Part shown: in pieces, positions 34,385 through 42,421 of the stretch
Numbering within the stretch: position 1 is the first letter of the stretch
Layout of the letters: every line of letters starts with the position of its first letter
Translations under genes and position numbers: made by a program
NCBI GenBank assembly: GCA_902553695.1
Contig: CACDLR010000005.1
Span: 1 to 43,122, forward strand
DNA from: an uncultured Pelagibacteraceae bacterium
GTDB taxonomy: Bacteria > Pseudomonadota > Alphaproteobacteria > Pelagibacterales > Pelagibacteraceae
Direction of reading: 5' to 3'
Length of the DNA: 43,122 nt
The notes under the pieces: generated by a model
What the model saw: the letters and a program-made list of their open reading frames with translations, nothing else
The model's database searches: none
What the model was told of the DNA's origin: nothing

Positions 34385-35309
34385 TATTTTCCTTTACTAA
34401 AGTTACAAATATTTTTTCAAGTGTACTTTCTTCTGTTTTAAGATCTTTAAGCTTCAATCCTTGATCTCTTATGTCTTGAAGAAGATTTGTAATTCCTGTT
34501 CTTTGTTTTTGAGTATCATATGAGTAAGTTAACGAGAGTTTATTGCCACTTAACTCTAGGTCATATTTACTTAAGCTTTCTGGAATAGTGTCTGTTTTTT
34601 CGTGTAAATCAATTCTAAGTTTTTTTCTTCCCATTTTATTTAAAAGATCTTTTTTCTGATCTACTACAATTATTTCTCCATTATTTATTACTGCAACTCT
34701 ATCTGCAATAGCTTCTGCCTCTTCAATATAATGAGTGGTTAAAATTATTGTTACACCACTTTCTCTTAGTGCTTCTACTGATTTCCACATATCTTTTCTT
34801 AATTCTACATCTACACCTGCTGTAGGCTCATCCAAGAATAAAATTGAAGGTTTGTGGGATAAAGCTTTTGCAATAAGTACTCTTCTCTTCATTCCGCCTG
34901 ATAACTGTCTTAGGATATTATCTTTTTTGTCCCATAGAGATAATTTTTTTAATACACTTTCAATATATTTTGGATCTGGGGCTTTACCGTACAGTCCTCT
35001 TGTAAAAGAAACATTATTAAATACAGTCTCAAAGTTTTCTAAAGTTAATTCTTGAGGAACTAAACCAATCTTTGATCTAGTTTGCCTATAATCATTTATT
35101 ATATCAAATCCATCAACATTAACTTTTCCAGATGAAGGTGTAACGATTCCACAAATAATACTTATTAATGTTGTTTTGCCAGCACCGTTTGGTCCAAGCA
35201 TAGCAAGTATCTCACCCTTTTTTATATTTAAACTTACGTTATTTAGAGCTTTTAATCCGTTTTTATAAGTTTTTGATAAATTATTTATTGATATTAAATC
35301 TTCAGACAT
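34374..35309 (-). CDS. ABC transporter ATP-binding protein, ABC-2 exporter type
   Basis: ATPase of 311 residues. Walker A is GPNGAGKT (39-46), the Q-loop is VPQELTL, the signature is LSGGMKRR, and Walker B is [11 protein letters not shown], followed by the H-loop TTHYIEEAE. The C-terminal 80 residues are an accessory domain typical of DrrA/NodI-like ATPases. It overlaps the permease gene by 11 nt, and the pair forms one exporter. Confidence 0.95.
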   Translation of the reverse strand: MSEDLISINNLSKTYKNGLKALNNVSLNIKKGEILAMLGPNGAGKTTLISIICGIVTPSSGKVNVDGFDIINDYRQTRSKIGLVPQELTLENFETVFNNVSFTRGLYGKAPDPKYIESVLKKLSLWDKKDNILRQLSGGMKRRVLIAKALSHKPSILFLDEPTAGVDVELRKDMWKSVEALRESGVTIILTTHYIEEAEAIADRVAVINNGEIIVVDQKKDLLNKMGRKKLRIDLHEKTDTIPESLSKYDLELSGNKLSLTYSYDTQKQRTGITNLLQDIRDQGLKLKDLKTEESTLEKIFVTLVKENNEN

Positions 35310-35359
35310 TCCGCATTTATATAGTTTTTTTTATTATTATTACAACATAGGGATTATAG

Positions 35360-36415
35360 CTAATCTTTTGACATTCTCCATATTTCACCATAATCACTTA
35401 ACATTAAAATTTTCCCGTTTAGATCTTGTTTTACATCCCTAATTCTTCCAATTGTGTTTTTGAAAAGTATTTCTTCCTCAATAAATTTATTTTTCTCAAA
35501 ATTTAATCTTCTTAACGATTGGTGTTTTAATGATGCTATCAATGCTTGTCCTTTCCATTCAGGAAATTCATCTCCGCTATAAATTAAGCAAGCTGATGTT
35601 GCTATTGATGGAACATAATATTTAATTGGTCTGTCATATCCTGGAAGCCATTCTGGTCCTCCTGGCAGACCGGAGTATTTAGTGCCACCCCAATAAAGTT
35701 TATCCCAACCGTAATTTCCACCCTTATTTACCTTTCCAAACCAATCTCCACCTCTTGCGCCATGATTTGTCATATAAACATTATTATCATAAGAGGACAA
35801 ACACATGCCCTGGACATTTCTAATTCCAATTTGATAAATTTCAGGGAGCCAATCTGATTTATCTAAAAACTTTGGATTATCTTTTGGTATCGATCCATCT
35901 GTTTTTATCCTAATAATGCTTCCAGGATGTTTAGAGGGATCTTGAGCTATTATTCCTGCACCTCTCTCACCTGATGAAATATAAATATCATCTCCTTTAA
36001 TTACTATTCTTGAGCCAAAGTGGTAACCGCTTTTAATAGAAGGTGTTGATCTAAATAAATTTGAAAATAGTAATTCATTTTCATTAAACTTAGCTTTTGC
36101 TAAAGAAGTTGATGTAAATCCATTGGTTATGTGTTCTGAATAAGTTACATAAACATAATTATTTTCAAAAAAAATATCTAACAATCCACCTTGGCCATCC
36201 TCGAGTACATCTAAATTATGTTTTATAGTCTTAGATGTATTTTCAACTTCATTAAATAGAATTATATTTCCAGGTTTTTCTGTAATTAAATATTTTCCTT
36301 TACTAATAATAGATAATGACCACGGGCTGTTAAGTCCGTCTTTAATTTTTGTTAAATTAATTTCAGCAAATACATTTGTGCTTAAAAATATAAATAAAAT
36401 TAAAAGCTTTTTCAT
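35360..36415 (-). CDS. PQQ-dependent sugar dehydrogenase-like protein (soluble, exported)
   Basis: The 351 residues start with a signal peptide (LLILFIFLSTNVFA) and continue as a six-bladed propeller of the glucose/sorbosone dehydrogenase family (Asd/YliI-like). Segments include GGLLDIFF, YISSGERGAG, IYQIGIRNVQGM and TNHGARGGDWFGKVNKGGNYGWD, the last a family hallmark. It would oxidise an aldose in the periplasm with PQQ. No PQQ biosynthesis genes are in the window. It overlaps the glaH-like stop by one base. Confidence 0.9.
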   Translation of the reverse strand: MKKLLILFIFLSTNVFAEINLTKIKDGLNSPWSLSIISKGKYLITEKPGNIILFNEVENTSKTIKHNLDVLEDGQGGLLDIFFENNYVYVTYSEHITNGFTSTSLAKAKFNENELLFSNLFRSTPSIKSGYHFGSRIVIKGDDIYISSGERGAGIIAQDPSKHPGSIIRIKTDGSIPKDNPKFLDKSDWLPEIYQIGIRNVQGMCLSSYDNNVYMTNHGARGGDWFGKVNKGGNYGWDKLYWGGTKYSGLPGGPEWLPGYDRPIKYYVPSIATSACLIYSGDEFPEWKGQALIASLKHQSLRRLNFEKNKFIEEEILFKNTIGRIRDVKQDLNGKILMLSDYGEIWRMSKD

Positions 36416-37329
36416 TAATTGAAAAAAGCGCCTCTTATTCTTAAAAGTTCTCTACTAAGATTTTTATTTTCTTTAAATGGTTTTCTTCCGTGAAGCCAAA
36501 AGTAATTATTTGCAATCACGCATGACCCTACCGGTAATTTGGTTTCTATTTTATTTTTGCTTCCTTCAAGTGCATCTGACAAACGTTGTAAAAATAATCC
36601 CTGTTCCATATTTTTTGGTTCAGGAAACTGATCTATATAAGATATTTGCGCTAAACCATTTTCATCTTTAGTAAAAACTGGATGTTCAACTTTGTAGTCA
36701 ATATTTTTACTTTTTGGAGACCCCCATATAAAATTTTGATTTCCAACAGGATCATTTGATAATTTTTCTAAAAATTCCCAATCATCTAAATGTAATAAAA
36801 CACTTTCGCCACCTTCTACATTTTTTTCCTCAAGCTTTGACATTAGCAACCAATCAGTTTTTTCCTTAACATAAGTTCCATCAGTATGTAGGTCCATATT
36901 AGTATAAGGTTTTCTCAAATAACTATCTGAAGTATCAACGTGTTTTACATGAAATCTTGCATAATATTTTCCTGCCATTGAATCATGATTTGGATTTCCA
37001 AATAAGTGAGTAATTGCAGTAGAAAGCTTTACTAAAAAAGTTTGATCAACTATTGCTGAATTATTTTTTGGACTTAAAATTATACAACCTGTTTCTCTAT
37101 CTTTTAAAACCTCAGTTATTAATTTGCTAAGTTTTTTGGATGTAACTTCGTCTAAGACATTTGCAATAGTAAATCTTGAAAAAGGTTTGTACTCTAAAGT
37201 TAAGATATCAAATTTTTTAAAATTGAATGCGAGTTTTTCAATTATTGTATCATCAAGTTCTATGTTTATTATTCTTTTTGATTTTTGATGATACTGAATG
37301 TTTAATCCATCAATACTTATTAATTCCAT
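36415..37329 (-). CDS. glaH: glutarate 2-hydroxylase, CsiD/GlaH family
   Basis: Fe(II)/2-oxoglutarate dioxygenase that hydroxylates glutarate to (S)-2-hydroxyglutarate in lysine degradation. The 304 residues follow E. coli GlaH closely: LEYKPFSRFTIANVLDEV, DSMAGKYYARFHVKHVD, TSDSYLRKP and LLHLDDWEFL. The iron triad is His148, Asp150 (DLHTDGTYV) and His280 (FWLHGRKPF), and SRELLRIRGAFF ends the cofactor-binding region. The usual partner LhgO is not adjacent. It is followed, with start/stop overlap, by the PQQ-type sugar dehydrogenase. Confidence 0.9.
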   Translation of the reverse strand: MELISIDGLNIQYHQKSKRIINIELDDTIIEKLAFNFKKFDILTLEYKPFSRFTIANVLDEVTSKKLSKLITEVLKDRETGCIILSPKNNSAIVDQTFLVKLSTAITHLFGNPNHDSMAGKYYARFHVKHVDTSDSYLRKPYTNMDLHTDGTYVKEKTDWLLMSKLEEKNVEGGESVLLHLDDWEFLEKLSNDPVGNQNFIWGSPKSKNIDYKVEHPVFTKDENGLAQISYIDQFPEPKNMEQGLFLQRLSDALEGSKNKIETKLPVGSCVIANNYFWLHGRKPFKENKNLSRELLRIRGAFFN

Positions 37330-37341
37330 AATTTAATTATT

Positions 37342-37593
37342 TTAATTCTCAAGCAATTTTGCTTTAGCTTTATTAAATTCTTCTTCACTTAATGCACCTG
37401 ATTTATATAGTTCATTTAATTTTTCTAATTCAGATATCATGCCAGTATTATTTTCTGGTAAATTTTTCAATTCTTCTTCTTCAGTTAATCTTTCACTTTT
37501 AGCTTTCATGCCTCTCATGGTTGATCTAGCGCCTAAATAAATTACAAAAACCATCGCTGAAATTGCTAATGTAAAAAATATAATTGCTTGCAT
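37342..37593 (-). CDS. SHOCT-domain small membrane protein
   Basis: The 83 residues have one N-terminal membrane helix (ISAMVFVIYLGA) and a C-terminal SHOCT domain, LNELYKSGALSEEEFNKAK. SHOCT domains are short two-helix modules often found at protein ends, probably for oligomerisation. It follows the 67-residue membrane gene by 3 nt and precedes glaH. Function unknown. Confidence 0.85.
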   Translation of the reverse strand: MQAIIFFTLAISAMVFVIYLGARSTMRGMKAKSERLTEEEELKNLPENNTGMISELEKLNELYKSGALSEEEFNKAKAKLLEN

Positions 37594-37596
37594 TAA

Positions 37597-37800
37597 TTAA
37601 TCCTCATCATCCTCTCTCCATCCTTTTTGATACAAAAGGTATGCAGCGATTGTAACAGAAATAACTCCTACAACCATGCCAATATTTATCCCTATTTCTT
37701 TACCAAAAAAATACCAACCAAGTTGTGTTGATCCGATTGGAGGAAAGCAAAGAATTGCCATTAAAATTGGAATTCTATAATAGTAAGGTGGTCTTTTCAT
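37597..37800 (-). CDS. small membrane protein, 67 residues, unknown function
   Basis: The 67 residues have two hydrophobic stretches (PILMAILCFPPIGSTQLGW and MVVGVISVTIAAYLLY) and an acidic C-terminus (REDDED). The N-terminus MKRPPYYYRIP is basic and Tyr-rich. No family is recognised. It is 3 nt upstream of the SHOCT gene, so the two may act together. Confidence 0.7.
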   Translation of the reverse strand: MKRPPYYYRIPILMAILCFPPIGSTQLGWYFFGKEIGINIGMVVGVISVTIAAYLLYQKGWREDDED

Positions 37801-37864
37801 ATTTGAGCAAAGACCAGAATAGATTAATAAATTTATAATTTAAGATTATTATATGTCACAGTAT

Positions 37865-38836
37865 TTAGCAGTTTTTGAACGAAGCAGACATATTTCTAAT
37901 TAAATCGAAATATAAATCTTTACCTGGATTTAAAGTTGCTCCTAATGGGTCAACTACTCCAGTTTTTATATCCATGTCTTTTGCTACTGCTTTAATGATA
38001 TCTGGATTGAATTGTGGTTCTGAAAATACGCAAGCGACTTTGTCATGCTCAATAATTTCTCTGATTTCAGCTAATTGCTCTGCACCTGGCATTACATCTG
38101 TATTAACTGTAAATGCTCCCAAAATATTTACATTAAATCTTTCTTCAAAATATTGGTATGCATCATGAAAGACTATAGAAGCAACACTTTTATTTAATTC
38201 AGATTTTGTATCTTTAATTAACTTATCAATATCCTTAAGAGCTTTTGCTAAGTTTTTTTTATAAGTTGCAGAGTTTTTTTCATCATTTTCAATTAAATGC
38301 TCAGCCATTTCTTTTAAAATAACTTTCGCATTAACAGGGTCTAACCAAATGTGTGGGTCAAACTCACCATGAGCGTGTCCTTCGTGGTCATCGTGTCCGT
38401 GGTCGTCATGATCATCTTCTTTTTTACCGTGGTCATCGTGTCCGTGTTCATCGTGATCATGGTCATCAAAAATATTTCTTTCTCTAAATTTTAAAATCTC
38501 TAAACCTTTAATTTCCATTAATTCTATTTTTTCTGCCTTTTTGGCAATTGAGCTCAATGGTTTAACTAAAAAATTCTCTAAATCTTCACCTACCCAAAAT
38601 ATAATATCTGCTTCCTGAAGCATTTTTGCATGTGAAGGTTTCATGGCAAAGCCGTGTGGAGAAGCATATCCATCCACTATTAAATCAGGTTTGCCGATAC
38701 CATCCATTAAATAACTGGCTAAAGAGTGAATAGGTTTAATGGATGCAACAACTTTAACTTCTGCATTTGCAGATGTAAAGAATGTCAAAAATGATATTAT
38801 TGTAAGAAAGAAAGGAATTTTTTTTATATAAGACAT
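37865..38836 (-). CDS. znuA: zinc ABC transporter substrate-binding protein ZnuA
   Basis: Periplasmic zinc-binding protein of 323 residues with a signal peptide (LTFFTSANA). The metal-site His61 lies in GYASPHGFAMKPS, and a His/Asp-rich loop at residues 124-158 (HGHDDHGKKEDDHDDHGHDD) is the zinc-scavenging loop typical of ZnuA, followed by FDPHIWLDP. It is divergent from znuC across a 64-bp gap that holds two Zur-like boxes. Confidence 0.96.
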   Translation of the reverse strand: MSYIKKIPFFLTIISFLTFFTSANAEVKVVASIKPIHSLASYLMDGIGKPDLIVDGYASPHGFAMKPSHAKMLQEADIIFWVGEDLENFLVKPLSSIAKKAEKIELMEIKGLEILKFRERNIFDDHDHDEHGHDDHGKKEDDHDDHGHDDHEGHAHGEFDPHIWLDPVNAKVILKEMAEHLIENDEKNSATYKKNLAKALKDIDKLIKDTKSELNKSVASIVFHDAYQYFEERFNVNILGAFTVNTDVMPGAEQLAEIREIIEHDKVACVFSEPQFNPDIIKAVAKDMDIKTGVVDPLGATLNPGKDLYFDLIRNMSASFKNC

Positions 38837-38847
38837 AAGTTTAATAT

Positions 38848-38862
38848 TGTTATATTATAACA
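38848..38862. promoter_or_regulatory. Zur-like operator 1 (znuA/znuC gap)
   Basis: TGTTATA-T-TATAACA is a perfect 7-1-7 inverted repeat that closely resembles the Zur box. It is the first of two in the znuA/znuC gap, 12 bp from the znuA start codon. Confidence 0.8.
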
Positions 38863-38865
38863 CTA

Positions 38866-38880
38866 TGTAATAATATAACA
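38866..38880. promoter_or_regulatory. Zur-like operator 2 (znuA/znuC gap)
   Basis: TGTAATA-A-TATAACA matches operator 1 at all but one symmetric position and lies 3 bp after it. Two adjacent boxes in a shared promoter fit cooperative zinc repression of both transcripts. Confidence 0.7.
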
Positions 38881-38900
38881 TTTAGAAGTCAAGCATTAAA

Positions 38901-39647
38901 ATGAGCTCAAATAATAACATATTAGTAAAATTAAAAAACGCTGGATACCAACTAAATAATAGATTTCTAGTTGAGGGAGTTTCTCTCGAGGTTCAAAAAG
39001 GAAGAATTGTAACTCTCATCGGTCCAAACGGTTCAGGAAAAAGTACAACTGCTAAAATTGCATTAGGAATATATAAAAAAATAGATGGTGAAGTTGAAAA
39101 ATATACTGACAAGGTTGGATATGTACCTCAAAAAATTTCAATTGATTGGACGCTACCCATAAGAGTCAACGATTTTATGTTATTAACAGATGATATAAGT
39201 GAGGATCAAATAAACGAGGCATTATCTTTAACTGGAGTTATACATCTTAAAAATAAAAGTTTAGGAAATTTATCTGGTGGTGAATTTCAAAGAGTTCTAC
39301 TCGCTAGAGCCATTTCGAAAAAACCAGAACTATTAGTGCTTGATGAACCTGTCCAAGGAGTAGATTTTACGGGTGAAATAGCTTTATATCAATTAATCAA
39401 AAAAATTGCTGAAGAATTAAATTGTGGAATTTTATTAATTTCTCACGACCTACATACTGTGATGAGCGCAACAGACCATGTTGTTTGTTTAAATGGTCAT
39501 GTTTGTTGTTCAGGTTCACCTTCTGATGTAGCTCATAATCACGAATATAAAGCTTTATTCGGAGAACAGGCATCTAAAACTCTTACAATCTACGAACATA
39601 AGCATGATCATGTTCACACTAATGAAGGAGATATTAAGAAAAACTAA
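38901..39647 (+). CDS. znuC: zinc ABC transporter ATP-binding protein ZnuC
   Basis: ATPase of 248 residues. Walker A is GPNGSGKST (41-49), the Q-loop is VPQKIS, the signature is LSGGEFQRV, and Walker B is LLVLDEPVQGVD, followed by the H-loop ISHDLHTVM. A His-rich C-terminal tail (YEHKHDHVHTNE) may sense zinc. It is directly followed by znuB, whose ATG adjoins the stop. Confidence 0.96.
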   Translation: MSSNNNILVKLKNAGYQLNNRFLVEGVSLEVQKGRIVTLIGPNGSGKSTTAKIALGIYKKIDGEVEKYTDKVGYVPQKISIDWTLPIRVNDFMLLTDDISEDQINEALSLTGVIHLKNKSLGNLSGGEFQRVLLARAISKKPELLVLDEPVQGVDFTGEIALYQLIKKIAEELNCGILLISHDLHTVMSATDHVVCLNGHVCCSGSPSDVAHNHEYKALFGEQASKTLTIYEHKHDHVHTNEGDIKKN

Positions 39648-40451
39648 ATGTTTGATGATTTTTTTATACGAGCATTATTTGCTGGAATTGGTGTTGCGTT
39701 TGTAACAGGTCCACTTGGATGTTTTGTTGTTTGGAGAAGACTATCTTATTTTGGAGATACTCTTGCACACTCTGCTCTACTTGGTGTGACAATGGCATAT
39801 TCTTTTGAATTTAATATTGCATTCTCTGTTTTTATAATTTCTGCAGTTATTGCGTTGATTTTAATTCAACTTCAGAAAAAAACTAATTTACCAGGTGATG
39901 CTTTGTTAGGTCTTCTCGCACATTCTTCTTTAGCAATTGGACTCGTAGTAATTGGATTTTTATCTTTTATTAGATTTGATATAATGGGTTTATTATTTGG
40001 AGATATACTAGCGGTAACTGTTGATGATATATTGATTATATGGATTGGTGGAGCAATCATTTTAGTAGTACTTAAATTAATTTGGAAATCTTTATTTGCT
40101 TCAACTGTTAACTACGAATTAGCTGAAGCTGAAGGATTAAATCCGGATAGAGCAAAAGCAATATTTACAATATTAATGGCTGCGGTTATTGCAATATCAA
40201 TAAAAATGGTTGGCTTACTTTTAATTACAGGAATGTTGATAATACCAGCTGCTATGGCTCGAAATATATCTACAAGTCCTCAGCAAATGGTATTTTATTC
40301 AGTAATAGGAGGATTATTATCTGTAGTATTGGGATTGTTTGCCTCATTAGAATTTAATTCTTCCTCTGGTCCTTCAATCATAGCAGCTGCATTATTTCTC
40401 TTTATACTTTCATTATTAAAAATAAAACAAAGTACTGGATTGAAAAATTAA
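39648..40451 (+). CDS. znuB: zinc ABC transporter permease ZnuB
   Basis: Membrane permease of 267 residues with about seven to eight helices in the ABC-3 family pattern. GPLGCFVVWRRLSYFGDTLAHSALLG near the start is the family signature, and GLLLITGMLIIPAAMARN contains the coupling-helix region. Its ATG follows the znuC stop immediately. It is followed by zur after 21 nt. Confidence 0.96.
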   Translation: MFDDFFIRALFAGIGVAFVTGPLGCFVVWRRLSYFGDTLAHSALLGVTMAYSFEFNIAFSVFIISAVIALILIQLQKKTNLPGDALLGLLAHSSLAIGLVVIGFLSFIRFDIMGLLFGDILAVTVDDILIIWIGGAIILVVLKLIWKSLFASTVNYELAEAEGLNPDRAKAIFTILMAAVIAISIKMVGLLLITGMLIIPAAMARNISTSPQQMVFYSVIGGLLSVVLGLFASLEFNSSSGPSIIAAALFLFILSLLKIKQSTGLKN

Positions 40452-40472
40452 AATGAAATTGGTAAAAATATA

Positions 40473-40874
40473 ATGGTGGAAAAACAATTGAATTTATCAA
40501 AAAATCAGAAAATTATTTTTGATCTTATTGATAAATCTCCCGAGCCTATGAAGGCTTACTCAATACTTTTTAATGTCCAAAAAAAAGGGATCAAGGCACC
40601 GTTACAGGTATATAGAGCACTAGATAAATTAGTAGAAATTGGAAAAATACATAAAATTGAAAGTCGTAATGCTTTCATTGCTTGTCAAAATTCAAGCTGT
40701 CAAATATCTAAAACTACGGCATTTTCAATATGTGAAAGCTGTGAAAAAGTAACTGAAATAAAAGACAATAAACTTGCAAAATACTTAACCAATTTTAGTG
40801 ACAATACCGGAATGAATTATAAAAAATATAATTTAGAATTTTTTGGTTTGTGTAAAAAGTGTAAAAGAAAATAG
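40473..40874 (+). CDS. zur: zinc uptake regulator, Fur family
   Basis: The 133 residues show the winged helix (MKAYSILFNVQKKGIKAPLQVYRALDKLVE) and the dimerisation domain. Two structural-zinc cysteine pairs appear, CESC and CKKC (residue 129 region), along with CQNSSC. The gene ends the znuCB-zur run, next to the zinc genes it probably represses. A Zur assignment over Fur or PerR is based on context. Confidence 0.88.
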   Translation: MVEKQLNLSKNQKIIFDLIDKSPEPMKAYSILFNVQKKGIKAPLQVYRALDKLVEIGKIHKIESRNAFIACQNSSCQISKTTAFSICESCEKVTEIKDNKLAKYLTNFSDNTGMNYKKYNLEFFGLCKKCKRK

Positions 40875-40923
40875 ATACTAAAGAATTTTTAATTTTTGAT
40901 TTCCAATAATATAATTTACCACT

Positions 40924-40985
40924 AGGTTGTATTCAATTTATTTATTTTATTTTTTTGTAAATAAATTTATTGAATACAACCTTTT
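40924..40985 (+). terminator. long hairpin after zur, probable terminator
   Basis: AGGTTGTATTCAA (40924-40936) pairs perfectly with TTGAATACAACCT (40970-40982), extended by AT-rich pairing with a 4-nt bulge, and followed by a T-run. The right arm also contains the -35 hexamer of the next RNA gene. It is unusually long for a terminator in such a compact genome. Confidence 0.6.
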
Positions 40986-40998
40986 AAATAATTATTTT
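40970..40998 (+). promoter_or_regulatory. promoter for the downstream small RNA
   Basis: TTGAAT (40970-40975), a 17-bp spacer and TATTTT (40993-40998) form a reasonable sigma-70 promoter. The expected start is near 41002-41005, exactly where the GTCAGG pairing segment begins. Confidence 0.5.
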
Positions 40999-41001
40999 TA
41001 A

Positions 41002-41163
41002 GTCAGGGAGGATGAGTCTATGTTAAAGTTGCCTGACACTTAGCTGGTAAGATTCCATATAAAAAACATTATGTAAACAAATCCCTTTCGTGGATTTAGC
41101 CAAAGCGGCAACATTAAGGGGAGCTCTTTGGGACAACCAAAGAGTGTACCCCTTAATTTTTTT
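41002..41163 (+). ncRNA. candidate structured small RNA, no known family recognised
   Basis: About 160 nt between a fair promoter and a strong terminator, with no convincing ORF. Possible helices are GTCAGG (41002-41007) with CCTGAC, GTTGCC with GGCAAC (a long-range pair closing a multi-branch region), GCTGG with CCAAAGC, and hairpin AAATCC-CTTTCGT-GGATTT. The first two helices share CC, so they compete. It does not match tmRNA, SRP, 6S, RNase P or any riboswitch signature I know. The terminator overlaps the 3' end of the opposite-strand MFS gene. Confidence 0.6.
41114..41163 (+). terminator. strong intrinsic terminator of the small RNA
   Basis: TTAAGGGG pairs with CCCCTTAA, enclosing an inner stem CTCTTTGG/CCAAAGAG around a GACAA loop, followed by seven or more T. 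The symmetric structure and U-tract on the plus strand make termination there very likely. Its right side overlaps the last 11 bases of the convergent MFS gene. Confidence 0.9.
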
Positions 41164-42328
41164 CTGTTTTTCTTAAATCTGCATTTAATATTGAAGCAAT
41201 AATTAAAATTAAAAAAGGAATACAGAATAGGTTTACTGATTTCCAACTAGTCAAAGAAATTAATATTCCTGCGAATAAACTTGAGATCGCTGTAAATGAA
41301 AATACAACCAAGTCGTTAAACCCTTGAGCTTTAAATTTTTCATCAGGTGTATACGTAGTTACTAAAAGACTTGTTGCTGTTACAAAAAGAAAGTTCCACC
41401 CTATTCCTAAAAAAATTAATCCTAATAAATAACTAATAAAAGACGGGTCTAGAAAACTTGTAATTATTGTTAAAACATAAAAAAATACTCCTAGATACAT
41501 CATTTTACTGAACCCATATTTTTTTATTAATGTTCCTGTTATTAAGGACGGAAGAAACATTGCTAAAACATGAAATTGCATAACTATACCTAATTTATCC
41601 AAACTTAATTTATGTATAATATGCATGCTAATAGGAGTGGCTGTCATTAGAAAAGCCATAACAACATAAGCGAAAGATGCTGCAGTTAATGCCTGTAAAA
41701 ATCTTGGATCAGAAATAAATTGAATATAAGTTCTTGTGCTAATTTGTTTATCTTGTTTTGAAATGGTTTCACTCTTTTCTTTAAAAAAAGCTAAAAATAT
41801 AGCTGGCATTAAAGTCAAAAAAGCAAGAGTAAGATATGATCCCGCATATAGATAATTAGGAATAAAGTTTTTAGTATAGTTTGCTAAACTTATGCCAATA
41901 AATGCTGATACAATTCCAGCTAATAATAAAATTGAAATTGCTCTGGGAGCTTGTTCTTTCTCAACACTTTCTGCAGCTGCAAATCTATATTGATGAATAA
42001 AAGCCATACCTGCACCAAGAATAAAACAAGCAAAACAAAAAATAAAAAAATTACCTAAAATTATTGAATATGCTGCCATAAGACTTGCAACTGTGCTAGC
42101 AATTGATGCTAAAACAAAACCAAGCCTTCGTCCGATTATACTCATAACCTTAGCCGCGAATATCGTAGATATAGCAATACCTACTATGTAAATAGATGGT
42201 GGAAGTGTTGATAAAGATTTAATTGAACTTAGTTGAGCACCTATTATTCCACTTAAAAAAACAGTTACATTCGCTGCTGTAAAACCAAATACATTACTAG
42301 CGGTGAGCAAAAATAGGTTTTTATTCAT
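41153..42328 (-). CDS. MFS transporter, substrate unknown
   Basis: The 391 residues have twelve helices. After helix 2, AAKVMSIIGRRLGFVLAS is the MFS loop motif (a variant of GxLaDrxGrr). FHVLAMFLPSLITGTLIKKYGFSKM is the matching half-two motif. It resembles drug-efflux-type MFS proteins, but the substrate is unknown. It follows isocitrate lyase on the same strand after 93 bp, which hold only an AT-rich short inverted repeat and no clear terminator. Confidence 0.88.
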   Translation of the reverse strand: MNKNLFLLTASNVFGFTAANVTVFLSGIIGAQLSSIKSLSTLPPSIYIVGIAISTIFAAKVMSIIGRRLGFVLASIASTVASLMAAYSIILGNFFIFCFACFILGAGMAFIHQYRFAAAESVEKEQAPRAISILLLAGIVSAFIGISLANYTKNFIPNYLYAGSYLTLAFLTLMPAIFLAFFKEKSETISKQDKQISTRTYIQFISDPRFLQALTAASFAYVVMAFLMTATPISMHIIHKLSLDKLGIVMQFHVLAMFLPSLITGTLIKKYGFSKMMYLGVFFYVLTIITSFLDPSFISYLLGLIFLGIGWNFLFVTATSLLVTTYTPDEKFKAQGFNDLVVFSFTAISSLFAGILISLTSWKSVNLFCIPFLILIIASILNADLRKTEKN

Positions 42329-42421
42329 TTTGCTAACTTACACTCTTGGTAGCCAATAGCTAATATAAATTAATTATATTTAAAGCCACTGAATTGAGAT
42401 GATGAAAAAAATTTTAAATAT

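Noticed and set aside
41002..41163. Small RNA as tmRNA, 6S, SRP RNA or a known riboswitch
   Set aside because: No tag-peptide frame, no SRP GGAA/GCAG loops, no open-promoter-like bubble, and no aptamer signature known to me; no downstream plus-strand gene.
42360..42400. AT-rich inverted repeat AATATAA-N5-TTATATT upstream of the MFS gene
   Set aside because: It is composed only of A and T and is expected by chance in such AT-rich spacers.
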